From Streptomyces sp. B93 (GTDB taxonomy: Bacteria > Actinomycetota > Actinomycetes > Streptomycetales > Streptomycetaceae): DNA of 56,657 nucleotides. The DNA lies in the NCBI RefSeq assembly GCF_018070565.1, contig NZ_JAGPXL010000044.1, forward strand, positions 1 through 56,657. Direction: 5' to 3'. Position numbers and translations under genes: made by a program. Shown piece after piece: positions 8,857 to 17,068 of this stretch (positions are counted from its first letter, which is position 1; every line of letters begins with the position of its first letter). A model generated the notes under the pieces. The model ran no database searches and was not told where the DNA came from. It saw only the letters and a program-made list of their open reading frames with translations.

Positions 8857-9104
8857 AGGGAGGAGGCCGGGAACGTGCCGGGACCGCGGCGGAGGCGACG
8901 GCGCCGAAGCGCCCTTCCCTCAGGTCGAGAAGGGGGCCCGGTTCCTTCACCACCGCACTGGCTCGCACACCGCCGCGGTCGTCACCCTTCCCGCGTGCGG
9001 ACCGCCAGGCGGGCGGGACGCGGGAAGGGAGTCGGGTTCCGGGCGGCGTCCGTCCGCCTGGGCGCGACAGGACAGTGTCGGCGAACGGGCGCCGCCCGGA
9101 GGTC

Positions 9105-9998
9105 TCAGAGCCGGGCGCCGGACAGGCGCTCGACCGCGCGCAGCAGCGCGGAGTGGTCCAGTCCGCCGTCGCCCTGCGCGCGCAGGGAGGCGACCAGCTG
9201 GGCGACCACGGCGCCGACGGGCAGGGCCGCGCCGACGGTGCGGGCGGCGTCGGTGACGATGCCCATGTCCTTGTGGTGCAGGTCGATGCGGAAGCCCGGC
9301 CGGAAGTCCCGGTTCAGGAAGTTGTCCTTCTTGCGGGTGAGGACGGTCGAGCCCGCGAGGCCGCCGTTCAGCACGTCCAGCGCGGCCCCCAGGTCCACGC
9401 CCGACTTCTCCAGGAAGACCACGGCCTCAGCGCAGGCCTGGATGTTGACGGCGACGATCAGCTGGTTGGCCGCCTTCACCGTCTGGCCCGAGCCGTGCGG
9501 ACCGCACAGCACGATGGTCCTGCCCAGCGCCTCGAAGACCGGGCGGGCCTCGTCGAAGTCGGCCTGCTCGCCGCCGACCATGATGGACAGCACGGCCTCC
9601 ACGGCACCGGCCTCACCGCCGGACACCGGGGCGTCCAGCACCCGTACGCCCTTGTCCCGCGCCGCCCTCGCCAGGTCGACGGAGGTCTGCGGGGTGATCG
9701 AGGACATGTCGATCAGCAGGGCGCCGGAGCGGGCGTTGTCCAGGATGCCGTCGGGGCCGTAGGCGATCGCCTCGACCTGCGGGGAGGCGGGCACCATCGT
9801 GATGATGACGTCGGCCCCGCGCACGGCCTCGGCGACGGAGGCGGCGGCGGTGCCCCCCGCGGCGGTGAGCCGGTCCAGCTTCTCCCGCTCCAGGGTGTAC
9901 CCGGTGACGTCGTAGCCCGCCTTGATCAGGTTCTCCGACATGGGGGAGCCCATGATGCCGAGGCCTATCCAGGCGATCTTGGGCAGTGTGTTGCTCAT
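9105..9998 (-). CDS. glxR: Tartronate semialdehyde reductase (2-hydroxy-3-oxopropionate reductase)
   Basis: NAD(P)H-dependent beta-hydroxyacid dehydrogenase, 297 aa, reducing tartronate semialdehyde (the Gcl product) to glycerate. The N-terminal Rossmann motif GLGIMGSPM is at residues 12-20. The substrate-binding motif DAPVSGGEAGA is at about 122-132. The catalytic Lys175 lies in GSGQTVKAANQ, all as in the family. It follows hyi on the same strand with a 24-bp gap, so the two form an operon driven by the promoter at about 10907-10936. Related GarR-type enzymes have the same fold; the Gcl/Hyi context favours GlxR. Confidence 0.95.
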   Translation of the reverse strand: MSNTLPKIAWIGLGIMGSPMSENLIKAGYDVTGYTLEREKLDRLTAAGGTAAASVAEAVRGADVIITMVPASPQVEAIAYGPDGILDNARSGALLIDMSSITPQTSVDLARAARDKGVRVLDAPVSGGEAGAVEAVLSIMVGGEQADFDEARPVFEALGRTIVLCGPHGSGQTVKAANQLIVAVNIQACAEAVVFLEKSGVDLGAALDVLNGGLAGSTVLTRKKDNFLNRDFRPGFRIDLHHKDMGIVTDAARTVGAALPVGAVVAQLVASLRAQGDGGLDHSALLRAVERLSGARL

Positions 9999-10022
9999 GA
10001 GGGTGCCTCTCGGGTGACGGGG

Positions 10023-10844
10023 TCAGCGGGACAGCCAGTCGAAGGTCTCGGCGCTCGGCCGGTCACCCGGCTTGTACTCCAGGCCGACCCAGCCGTCGTA
10101 ACCGGCCTTCGCCAGCTGGTCGAGCAGCTCCTCCAGCGGGAGCGAACCCGTGCCGGGGGCGCCGCGGCCCGGGCTGTCGGCGATCTGGACGTGCCCGGTC
10201 TTCTCCGCGTAGTCGGCGATCACCTGCGGCAGGTCCTCGCCGTTCTTGGCCAGGTGGTACAGGTCCATCAGGAAGCGGGCGTTGCCCAGGCCGGTGGCCT
10301 CGTTGACCTTGTCGACGATCCCCACGGCGGCCGGGGCCGACACCAGCGGGTAGCGCGGCGACTCGGGCGCGTTCAGCGCCTCGATCAGCAAGACCGCGCC
10401 GATCCGGTCGGCGGCCCGCGCGGCCAGGACGAGGTTCTCCAGTGCCAGCGCGTCCTGCTCGGCCGGGTCGACGCCCTCGACGCGGTTGCCGTAGAGCGCG
10501 TTGAGCGCCGTACAGCCGAGCGACCCGGCGAACTCGGCGGCGACGTCGATGTTGGCGCGGAACCGCTCCGACTCCTCGCCCGGGACCGACAGGGCGCCCC
10601 GGTCCGGGCCCGGCAGCTGTCCGGCGTAGAAGTTCAGACCGTTGAGCCGGACCCCGGCCTCCTCGATCGCCCGCTTCAGCGCGTCGAGTTCGGCCTGCTC
10701 GGGGGTGGGGGAGTCGACCCAGGGCCACCACAGCTCGACCGCGGTGAAACCGGCCGCGGCGGCTGCCGCGGGGCGCTGAAGGAGCGGGAGTTCCGTGAAG
10801 AGGATCGACAGGTTGACGTTGAAGCGCTGCTCTGCGAATCCCAT
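10023..10844 (-). CDS. hyi: Hydroxypyruvate isomerase
   Basis: TIM-barrel isomerase of the xylose-isomerase-like superfamily, 273 aa, interconverting hydroxypyruvate and tartronate semialdehyde in glyoxylate use. Family-type blocks are visible: FTAVELWWPW near residue 34, GLNFYAGQLPGPDRG, the Glu of LLIEALNAPESPRYP, MDLYHLAKNGEDLP, GHVQIADSPGRGAPGTG and the final metal-ligand Glu in VGLEYKPG. First gene of the hyi-glxR operon. The promoter upstream carries two tandem TTCC-N7-GGAA operators, matching those at gcl. Confidence 0.95.
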   Translation of the reverse strand: MGFAEQRFNVNLSILFTELPLLQRPAAAAAAGFTAVELWWPWVDSPTPEQAELDALKRAIEEAGVRLNGLNFYAGQLPGPDRGALSVPGEESERFRANIDVAAEFAGSLGCTALNALYGNRVEGVDPAEQDALALENLVLAARAADRIGAVLLIEALNAPESPRYPLVSAPAAVGIVDKVNEATGLGNARFLMDLYHLAKNGEDLPQVIADYAEKTGHVQIADSPGRGAPGTGSLPLEELLDQLAKAGYDGWVGLEYKPGDRPSAETFDWLSR

Positions 10845-10871
10845 GTCGCGGCGCTCCCTTCCTGTATGTAC

Positions 10872-10936
10872 TTCCGCAATATGGAAGTTGCTTTCTGCTT
10901 ACTGGAAGACTGCCGCCGAGCTGCGGACCTTGTCAA
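10872..10936 (-). promoter_or_regulatory. hyi-glxR promoter with two tandem AllR-type operators
   Basis: On the minus strand, -35 TTGACA (plus 10931-10936), an 18-nt spacer and -10 CAGTCT (plus 10907-10912). Downstream are TTCC-N7-GGAA sites at 10893-10907 (one mismatch, TTCT) and 10872-10886 (perfect). They start exactly 21 bp apart, the same spacing and the same position relative to the -10 as at gcl. Confidence 0.75.
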
Positions 10937-10965
10937 GAGGGCTCGGCGGAACGCCTCACCGCGCG

Positions 10966-10971
10966 TTAGGT
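10966..10971 (+). promoter_or_regulatory. Candidate -10 box for a leaderless transcript
   Basis: TTAGGT lies 7 nt before the GTG at 10979, the distance expected when transcription starts at the start codon. No convincing -35 is seen. Confidence 0.4.
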
Positions 10972-10978
10972 TGAGCGC

Positions 10979-11230
10979 GTGCGACTGAGAGTGGAATTCA
11001 CGACCGAGCCCTTCGACCTCGACGAGGCCCCCGCGCACGCGCTGGTCGCCCGTGAGGTCGTCGAGGCCGCCGAGCTGGACGCGGTGGACGTCGGGCCGTT
11101 CGGCAACACCGCGGAGGGGCGGGCGGACGCGGTGCTCGCCGCGCTGGACGCGCTGCTGCGCAGGACGCTGGAGGCGGGCGCCACCCGGGTCTCGCTCCAG
11201 GTCAACGTGGTCGAGGAGGGCGACCGGTGA
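10979..11230 (+). CDS. Small thiamine-binding-like (MTH1187/YkoF-type) protein
   Basis: An 83-aa protein whose pattern resembles the thiamine-binding/MTH1187 family (PF01910-like ferredoxin fold): an N-terminal strand, a helix, a central strand, then a long helix AEGRADAVLAALDALLRRTLEAG and a final strand ATRVSLQVNVVEE. The match is from memory and moderate only. It begins with GTG, probably leaderless. Its stop overlaps the GTG of the next gene (GTGA), so it is translationally coupled to an HTH protein. The ligand is unknown; a purine- or thiazole-like molecule would fit the neighbourhood but is speculation. Confidence 0.6.
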   Translation: MRLRVEFTTEPFDLDEAPAHALVAREVVEAAELDAVDVGPFGNTAEGRADAVLAALDALLRRTLEAGATRVSLQVNVVEEGDR

Positions 11231-11589
11231 CCGGTGACGAGCCCTTCATCACGGCCGTGAAGCCGCTGGTCGACGCCATGGGCGGGGAGATGCTCCCGCC
11301 CGACGAGGCCGGTCCCGACGATGTCGTCCTCGCCTGGGAGGGCGCCGACGTCGTCGCGGTGCGGCTGCCGCAGCTCGCGGACTCCCTGGACCACATCCTG
11401 GCCGCCATGGAGCGCAAGAAGGGCAAGCCGCTCGCCGAGCTGGACCGCAAGGCGAAGCAGGAGGTCGTACGGGTGCTGGAGGCGCGCGGCGCCTTCTCCG
11501 TGCGGCACGGTGTGGAGACCGTGGCCGGTGCGCTGGGGGTCAGCCGCTTCACGGTCTACAACTACCTCAACCGGGAGAAGGGGGCTTGA
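11227..11589 (+). CDS. HTH protein with YheO-type C-terminal DNA-binding domain
   Basis: A 120-aa putative regulator. The first ~60 residues form a small alpha/beta domain (PDDVVLAWEGADVVAVRLPQL). The C-terminus, LDRKAKQEVVRVLEARGAF then VETVAGALGVSRFTVYNYLNR, is a helix-turn-helix matching the HTH_22 (YheO/DauR-type) pattern. It lacks the PAS-like YheO domain, so sensing may be supplied by the coupled upstream protein. GTG start overlaps the previous stop (GTGA). It lies just before uraD, which suggests a role in purine gene control, although AllR-like operators are also nearby. Function is inferred. Confidence 0.75.
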   Translation: MTGDEPFITAVKPLVDAMGGEMLPPDEAGPDDVVLAWEGADVVAVRLPQLADSLDHILAAMERKKGKPLAELDRKAKQEVVRVLEARGAFSVRHGVETVAGALGVSRFTVYNYLNREKGA

Positions 11590-11613
11590 GGGGGTCCGGG
11601 GGGAGCCGTCGGG

Positions 11614-11671
11614 TTCCGTAACCCGAAATTTTCAACAAAGTGTTGACGGCGTTCGGCGGAGCGCGTTAGCT
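11614..11671 (+). promoter_or_regulatory. uraD operon promoter with two candidate operators
   Basis: The -35 TTGACG (11643-11648), 17-nt spacer and -10 TTAGCT (11666-11671) form a good promoter. Overlapping the -35 is a palindrome TTCAAC-N5-GTTGAC (11631-11647), which recurs as TTCAAC-N5-GTTGAA upstream of allB. Further upstream, 11614-11628 matches TTCC-N7-GGAA with one mismatch (GAAA). Confidence 0.6.
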
Positions 11672-11709
11672 GTCCGCAGCCCGTTCGACACAAGGCCACG
11701 GAGGCTCCC

Positions 11710-12228
11710 GTGACGTCCACTCCCACGCCGCCGGGCCTGGCCCGCTTCAACGCCGACGAGGAACACACCGCCCTCGCCGCACTTCTCGACGCGTGCGCCT
11801 CCGGCGCCTGGGCGCGGCGGCTGGTGGCCGCCCGCCCGTACCCCACCCCCGAGGACCTGTACGCCGCCAGCGACGCCGCCATGGCCGGGCTCACCCCCGC
11901 CGACCTCGACGAGGCCACGGCCGGACACCCCCCGATCGGCCGCCCCGAGCCCGGCGACCCCACCTCCGCCCGAGAACAGCGCGGCATGGCGGACGCCTCC
12001 GACGCGCTGAAGGCCGAGATGCTGGAGCTGAACCTGGCGTACCAGGAGAAGTTCGGCCATGTCTTCCTGATCTGTGCCACCGGCCGCTCCGGCGAGGAGA
12101 TGCGCGACGCGCTCCGGGAGCGGATCGGCAACCCGCCGGAGGTGGAGCGGGAGATCGTCCGCACCGAACTGGGGAAGATCAACCGCATCCGTCTGGCCCG
12201 GCTCGTCGAACCCGTCGCAGAGGACTGA
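11710..12228 (+). CDS. uraD: 2-oxo-4-hydroxy-4-carboxy-5-ureidoimidazoline decarboxylase
   Basis: OHCU decarboxylase, 172 aa, catalysing the last step from urate to S-allantoin. The catalytic His73 is in AGHPPIG. The later block with SAREQRGM and FGHVFLICATGRS, which surrounds the active site in this family, is intact. Start GTG at 11710. It is the first gene of uraD-uraH-uricase, with 7-nt and 4-nt gaps to the following genes, so a polycistronic unit is clear. Control from the promoter at 11643-11671 is likely. Confidence 0.95.
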   Translation: MTSTPTPPGLARFNADEEHTALAALLDACASGAWARRLVAARPYPTPEDLYAASDAAMAGLTPADLDEATAGHPPIGRPEPGDPTSAREQRGMADASDALKAEMLELNLAYQEKFGHVFLICATGRSGEEMRDALRERIGNPPEVEREIVRTELGKINRIRLARLVEPVAED

Positions 12229-12235
12229 CCACCCC

Positions 12236-12640
12236 ATGAGCACCAGCACCACCGCCTCCGTCTCCACCCACATCCTGGACACCAGTGTCGGCCGCCCCGC
12301 CGAGGGCGTCGCCGTGCACCTCGCGGCCCGCGCCGGACGTGACGCCGGCTGGCGGGCGCTCGGCGGCTCCGCGACCGACGCGGACGGCCGGTGCAAGGAC
12401 CTCCCGGCGCTGCCGGAGGGCACCACCCACGTACGGCTCGACTTCGCCGTGGAGCCGTACTTCGAGCACATGCAGAAGAAGCAAGCCGATGCGCAGCAGG
12501 ACGCCCCCGCGAATCGGGACAGCGGTCCCGCGGTGTTCTTCCCGGAGGTGGCGATCACCTTCGCCGTCGTGCCCGGCGAGCACTACCACGTACCGCTGCT
12601 GCTCAACCCGTTCGGCTACTCCGTTTACCGAGGGAGCTAG
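12236..12640 (+). CDS. uraH: 5-hydroxyisourate hydrolase (transthyretin-like)
   Basis: HIU hydrolase, 134 aa, opening 5-hydroxyisourate made by uricase. It shows the family N-terminus STHILDTSVGRPAEGV with catalytic-type His12 and ends with the diagnostic tetrapeptide YRGS. Between EPYFEHM and FFPEVAITF there is an extra hydrophilic stretch of about 17 residues (KKQADAQQDAPANRDSG) absent from typical HIUases of about 115 aa; it falls where a surface loop is expected. It starts 7 nt after uraD and ends 4 nt before uricase. Confidence 0.95.
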   Translation: MSTSTTASVSTHILDTSVGRPAEGVAVHLAARAGRDAGWRALGGSATDADGRCKDLPALPEGTTHVRLDFAVEPYFEHMQKKQADAQQDAPANRDSGPAVFFPEVAITFAVVPGEHYHVPLLLNPFGYSVYRGS

Positions 12641-12644
12641 CTCT

Positions 12645-13553
12645 ATGCCCACGATTCTCGGCCAGAACCAGTACGGCAAGGCGGAGAACCGCGTCGTGAA
12701 GATCACGCGGGACGGCGCCACCCACCACATCAAGGACCTGAACGTGTCGGTGTCGCTGAGCGGCGACATGGACGACGTCCACTACTCCGGCTCCAACACC
12801 AACGTCCTGCCGACCGACACCACCAAGAACACGGTGTACGCGTTCGCCAGGGAGCACGGCGTCGACTCCGCCGAGCAGTTCGGCATCCACCTCGCCCGGC
12901 ACTTCGTCACCAGCCAGGAACCCATCCACCGCGCCCGCATCCGGATCGAGGAGTACGCCTGGGAGCGGATCGAGGCCCCCGGCTCCGAGGGCGAGCACTC
13001 CTTCGTCCGCAAGGGCCAGGAGACCCGGCTGACGCAGATCACCTACGACGGGTCGTCCTGGGAGGTGGTGTCCGGGCTGAAGGACCTGGTCGTCATGAAC
13101 TCCACCGACTCCGAGTTCTGGGGCTACGTCAAGGACGAGTACACGACCCTGAAGGAGGCGTACGACCGCATCCTGGCCACCGAGGTCTCCGCCCGCTGGC
13201 GGTACAACTGGACCGGCGACGCCCAGGACATGCCGGACTGGGACACCTCCTACGAGCAGACCAAGCGGCACCTGCTGCACGCCTTCGCCGAGACGTACTC
13301 GCTCTCCCTCCAGCAGACGCTGTACCAGATGGGCACCCGGATCATCGACCACCGCGAGGAGATCGACGAGGTCCGCTTCTCCCTCCCGAACAAGCACCAC
13401 TTCCTCGTGGACCTGGAGCCGTTCGGGCTGAAGAACGACACCGCCGACGGTGCTGTGTACTACGCCGCCGACCGGCCCTACGGCCTGATCGAGGGCACCG
13501 TCCTGCGGGACGGCTGCGAGGCGCGCATACCGGCGGACCTCACCAACCTCTGA
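12645..13553 (+). CDS. Uricase (urate oxidase)
   Basis: Cofactor-free oxidase turning urate and O2 into 5-hydroxyisourate and H2O2; 302 aa, the family length. The catalytic Lys12 is in YGKAENRVVKIT and its partner Thr57 in VLPTDTTKNTVYAFA. Further family blocks are RIRIEEYAWERI and LPNKHHFLVDLEPFGL with the later active-site His. ATG at 12645 has GGGAG about 8 nt upstream and lies 4 nt after uraH. Third gene of the urate operon. No peroxisomal-type or signal sequence, so cytoplasmic. Confidence 0.97.
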   Translation: MPTILGQNQYGKAENRVVKITRDGATHHIKDLNVSVSLSGDMDDVHYSGSNTNVLPTDTTKNTVYAFAREHGVDSAEQFGIHLARHFVTSQEPIHRARIRIEEYAWERIEAPGSEGEHSFVRKGQETRLTQITYDGSSWEVVSGLKDLVVMNSTDSEFWGYVKDEYTTLKEAYDRILATEVSARWRYNWTGDAQDMPDWDTSYEQTKRHLLHAFAETYSLSLQQTLYQMGTRIIDHREEIDEVRFSLPNKHHFLVDLEPFGLKNDTADGAVYYAADRPYGLIEGTVLRDGCEARIPADLTNL

Positions 13554-13673
13554 CCCACCCGCCCCGCACCTCCCTTTCGGCACCCGTGGCCGGGGAACCC
13601 GCCCCCCGGCCACGGCACTCAAACCTCCCAGGGTCCTGCCGTGCCCCCTCCATCCCAGCGCAAAGGACGAACC

Positions 13674-15053
13674 ATGGCAGCAGACCGGCGCACCGTCATC
13701 GAGAACTGCGCGATCGCGACCGTCGACGCGGACGACACCGAGTACACCGACGGGTACCTGGTCGTCGCGGGCAACCGCATCGAGGCGGTCGGCGCGGGCC
13801 GGGCCCCCGAGGGCCTGGCGGACGTCGGACGCCGTATCGACGCCACCGGCCACCTCGTGACCCCCGGCCTGGTCAACACCCACCACCACTTCTACCAGTG
13901 GATCACCCGGGGCCTGGCCACCGACCACAACCTCTTCGACTGGCTCGTCGCCCTCTACCCGACCTGGGCGCGCATCGACGAGCCGATGGTGTACGCCGCG
14001 GCGCGCGGCTCCCTCGCCATGATGGCCCGCGGCGGTGTCACCACCGCCATGGACCACCACTACGTCTACCCGCGCGGCTCAGGCGACCTGTCCGGCGCCG
14101 TCATCCGCGCCGCCCGCGAGACGGGCGTACGCTTCACCCTCGCCCGCGGTTCCATGGACCGCGGCGAGAAGGACGGCGGCCTGCCCCCGGACTTCGCCGT
14201 CGAGACCCTGGAAGGCGCCCTCGCCGCCACCGAGGAGACCGTCAACCGGCACCACGACTTCTCCTTCGGCGCCATGACCCGGATCGCCGTGGCGCCCTGC
14301 TCCCCGTTCTCCGTCTCCACCGAACTCATGCGCGAGGGCGCCGCGCTGGCCCGCCGTCTCGGCGTACGACTGCACACCCACGGCAGTGAGACCGTCGAGG
14401 AGGAGAAGTTCTGCCACGAGCTGTTCGGCATGGGCCCGACCGACTACTTCGAGTCCACCGGCTGGCTCGGCGAGGACGTGTGGATGGCGCACTGCGTCCA
14501 TATGAACGACTCCGACATCGCCGCCTTCGCCCGCACGAAGACCGGTGTCGCCCACTGTCCGTCGTCCAACGCCCGGCTCGCGGCGGGCATCGCCCGCGTC
14601 CCCGACATGCTGGCGGCCGGTGTCCCCGTCGGCCTCGGCGTCGACGGCACCGCGTCCAACGAGTCCGGCGAACTCCACACCGAACTGCGCAACGCCCTGC
14701 TCATCAACCGCCTGGGCGCCCACCGCGAGGCCGCCCTGAACGCCCGTCAGGCGCTGCGCCTGGGCACCTACGGCGGTGCCCAGGTCCTCGGCCGGGCCGC
14801 CGAGACCGGCTCGCTGGAACCCGGCAAGCTGGCCGACCTGGTGCTGTGGAAGCTGGACACCCTCGCCCACGCCTCCATCGCCGACCCGGTCACCGCGCTG
14901 GTCTTCGGCGCCGCCGCCCCGGTCACCGCCTCCTTCGTGAACGGTGAGCAGATCGTCCAGGACGGACGGCTGCTCACCGTCGACGAGGACGAGATCGCCC
15001 GCTCCACGCGGGCCGAGGCGCGGCGGCTGGCGCGGATCGCCGCACAGGGCTGA
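13674..15053 (+). CDS. 8-oxoguanine deaminase-type amidohydrolase
   Basis: Metal-dependent amidohydrolase, 459 aa, of the group annotated as 8-oxoguanine deaminase (deaminates 8-oxoguanine to urate); guanine-deaminase-like activity is an alternative. Features: the metal motif NTHHHFYQ near residue 70 followed by TRGLATDHNLFDWLVALYP, the mid-barrel His in RLHTHGSE, a His-Cys motif AHCVH, and the metal Asp in GLGVDGTASNE. It lies 120 bp after uricase without a visible terminator, so it may share that transcript. Making urate directly fits the location between uricase and a urate-type permease. Confidence 0.85.
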   Translation: MAADRRTVIENCAIATVDADDTEYTDGYLVVAGNRIEAVGAGRAPEGLADVGRRIDATGHLVTPGLVNTHHHFYQWITRGLATDHNLFDWLVALYPTWARIDEPMVYAAARGSLAMMARGGVTTAMDHHYVYPRGSGDLSGAVIRAARETGVRFTLARGSMDRGEKDGGLPPDFAVETLEGALAATEETVNRHHDFSFGAMTRIAVAPCSPFSVSTELMREGAALARRLGVRLHTHGSETVEEEKFCHELFGMGPTDYFESTGWLGEDVWMAHCVHMNDSDIAAFARTKTGVAHCPSSNARLAAGIARVPDMLAAGVPVGLGVDGTASNESGELHTELRNALLINRLGAHREAALNARQALRLGTYGGAQVLGRAAETGSLEPGKLADLVLWKLDTLAHASIADPVTALVFGAAAPVTASFVNGEQIVQDGRLLTVDEDEIARSTRAEARRLARIAAQG

Positions 15054-15067
15054 CCAGTCGAAGATCT

Positions 15068-15095
15068 CCGGCCGGGAGGGACGGCTCCCGGCCGG
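15068..15095. terminator. Terminator after the deaminase
   Basis: Perfect 11-bp stem CCGGCCGGGAG (15068-15078) and CTCCCGGCCGG (15085-15095) with a 6-nt loop, 14 nt after the deaminase stop. Confidence 0.75.
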
Positions 15096-15222
15096 TGGCC
15101 GTGGACCCGAGCGGGGTCCATGGCGGCCGTCTCCGGGGCGTGCATGGACATGTGCGCCCCGGAACGGCCACCCCGTCCCCTCTCCACGGTCCCGCACGAC
15201 CGCGCACCACCTCCTTGAAACC

Positions 15223-15240
15223 CACGTCAGAGCCGACGTG
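15223..15240. promoter_or_regulatory. Small palindrome upstream of the purine permease
   Basis: CACGTC-N6-GACGTG, 26 bp before the permease start codon. It could be an operator or a leader hairpin; no matching copy was found elsewhere and no clear -35/-10 pair is evident. Confidence 0.35.
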
Positions 15241-15266
15241 CCGTCAACCGACCGGAGGAGCCGCCC

Positions 15267-16655
15267 GTGTCCGCCCACCCCGTCGACGAGAAACTCCCCG
15301 CCCTCAAGATGGCGACCACCGGCCTGCAACACGTCGCCGCCATGTACGCCGGAGTCGTCGCCCCGCCCCTGATCGTCGGCGCGGCCATCGGTCTGACCGC
15401 CACCGATCTGACCTTCCTCACCGGCGCCTGCCTGTTCACCGCGGGCCTCGCCACCTTCCTCCAGACCCTCGGCATCTGGAACATCGGCGCCCGGCTGCCC
15501 TTCGTCAACGGCGTCACCTTCGCCGGGGTCGCGCCCATGCTCGCCATCGTCGCCGCCACCGGCGACAAGGACGACGCGCTGCCCGTCATCTTCGGCGCGG
15601 TCATCGTCGCGGGCCTGCTGGGCTTCGTCGCCGCCCCCTTCTTCAGCAAGGCGATCCGCTTCTTCCCGCCCGTCGTCACCGGTACGGTCATCACCCTCAT
15701 CGGCATCTCCCTGCTGCCGGTCGCCTTCGGCTGGGCCCAGGGCGCGAGCCCCACGGCGGACGACTACGGCTCGGCGACCAACCTGGGCCTCGCGGGCGCC
15801 ACCCTCGTGATCGTCCTGCTGTTGCGCCGCTTCACCCGCGGCTTCGTCAAGCAGATCGCCGTCCTGCTGGGCCTGGTCGTCGGCACGGTCATCGCCGTCC
15901 CGCTCGGCGTCACCGACTTCTCCCCGGTGGCGGACGCGGACGTCGTCGGCTTCCCGACGCCCTTCCACTTCGGCGCCCCGCAGTTCCAGACCGCGGCGAT
16001 CATCTCGATGTGCGTGGTGATGGTCGTCTCGATGACCGAGTCCACCGCCGACATGCTGGCGTTGGGCGAGATCGTCGACCGCCCGGCGGACGAGAAGACC
16101 ATCGCCGCGGGCCTGCGCGCCGACACCCTCGGCTCGGCCGTCAGCCCGCTGTTCAACGGCTTCATGTGCAGCGCCTTCGCCCAGAACATCGGCCTGGTCG
16201 CGATGACGAGGATCCGCAGCCGGTACGTCGTCGCCGTGGGCGGCGGCTTCCTGGTCCTGATGGGCCTGTGCCCGGTGGCCGCCTCGCTCATCGCCGTCGT
16301 ACCCCGTCCGGTGCTCGGCGGCGCGGGCGTCGTCCTGTTCGGGTCGGTCGCTGCCAGCGGCATCCAGACCCTGGTCCGGGCGGGCCTCGACAAGGACAAC
16401 AACGTCCTGATCGTCGCCGTGTCGCTGGCCGTCGGCATCATCCCGATCACCGCGCCGGAGTTCTACCACGCCTTCCCGGAGACCGCGAGGATCGTCCTGG
16501 ACTCCGGCATCTCCACCGGCTGCGTCGCCGCGGTCCTGCTCAACCTGGTCTTCAACCACCTGGGCCGCGACCGGGACGCCCGCGATGCCCGCGACGTCAC
16601 CCACCCGATGGAGGCGGGCGAGGAGATCAGCGGTGCGACCCCGGCCAGGCCCTGA
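15267..16655 (+). CDS. NCS2-family urate/xanthine permease
   Basis: Membrane nucleobase:cation symporter, 462 aa, with about 12-14 hydrophobic segments. The NAT signature motif QNIGLVAMTR is present; in this family Gln-Asn with a terminal Arg goes with uric acid or xanthine rather than uracil or ascorbate. The conserved acidic block TESTADMLALGEIV precedes it. GTG start at 15267 has GGAGGAG 6 nt upstream. It has its own upstream gap of 213 bp with a terminator, so probably its own promoter. Context with uricase and the deaminase supports purine uptake. Confidence 0.92.
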   Translation: MSAHPVDEKLPALKMATTGLQHVAAMYAGVVAPPLIVGAAIGLTATDLTFLTGACLFTAGLATFLQTLGIWNIGARLPFVNGVTFAGVAPMLAIVAATGDKDDALPVIFGAVIVAGLLGFVAAPFFSKAIRFFPPVVTGTVITLIGISLLPVAFGWAQGASPTADDYGSATNLGLAGATLVIVLLLRRFTRGFVKQIAVLLGLVVGTVIAVPLGVTDFSPVADADVVGFPTPFHFGAPQFQTAAIISMCVVMVVSMTESTADMLALGEIVDRPADEKTIAAGLRADTLGSAVSPLFNGFMCSAFAQNIGLVAMTRIRSRYVVAVGGGFLVLMGLCPVAASLIAVVPRPVLGGAGVVLFGSVAASGIQTLVRAGLDKDNNVLIVAVSLAVGIIPITAPEFYHAFPETARIVLDSGISTGCVAAVLLNLVFNHLGRDRDARDARDVTHPMEAGEEISGATPARP

Positions 16656-16673
16656 CAGACCGACTCCGCGCGC

Positions 16674-16895
16674 TCAGGCCGGACCGCGTCGGCTGCGGGC
16701 GTTGACCAGGGCCACCTCGGACGACAGACGTTCCGCGAGGGTGGCCGGGCGCAGGGGGCCGTGGGCGTCCCACTCCCGGCCGCCGCCGGGCGGCCTGAGC
16801 TGCCAGTAGGGGCCGACGCGGTCGACGACACGGCCCACCCTGTGGGTCGCCTCGTCGAACACGAGGTCGTCGATCTCCGGCGTGTAGTCGCCCAT
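16674..16895 (-). CDS. Small hypothetical protein
   Basis: A 73-aa protein starting MGDYTPEIDDLVFDEATHR, with the segment GRVVDRVGPYWQLRPPGGG. No membrane segment or known domain; the N-terminal half suggests a small beta-barrel-like fold. Start at 16895 is chosen because the conserved-looking sequence begins there. It is convergent with the permease, 18 bp away, with no clear terminator in between. The 173 bp upstream (16896-17068) hold nothing I can support. Confidence 0.55.
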   Translation of the reverse strand: MGDYTPEIDDLVFDEATHRVGRVVDRVGPYWQLRPPGGGREWDAHGPLRPATLAERLSSEVALVNARSRRGPA

Positions 16896-17068
16896 GCGAG
16901 CCCCCGTTGGATCGCCGCACCGCTCACCAGGGAGTCTCGACCGGCGCCGTGACATCCAGGGGGCCCGGGGCTTGCCGGTCTGTGACGATGAACTCAGCTC
17001 CGGCTGAGGCAAGTTGAGAGGCTGCCCGCGAGGGCCGTCCGGTGCCGGGCGGCTCGCGCGGCAGGCGG

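Noticed and set aside
8814..9104. A hidden gene or small RNA upstream of the 78-aa gene
   Set aside because: Apart from one hairpin at 8829-8856 nothing with a plausible promoter, coding pattern or tRNA-like fold was seen.
14079..16604. An 841-codon minus-strand frame over the deaminase and permease
   Set aside because: Antisense to two firmly identified genes; product is a repetitive Asp/Gly/Arg/Gln mix with no signal, domain or ribosome binding site.
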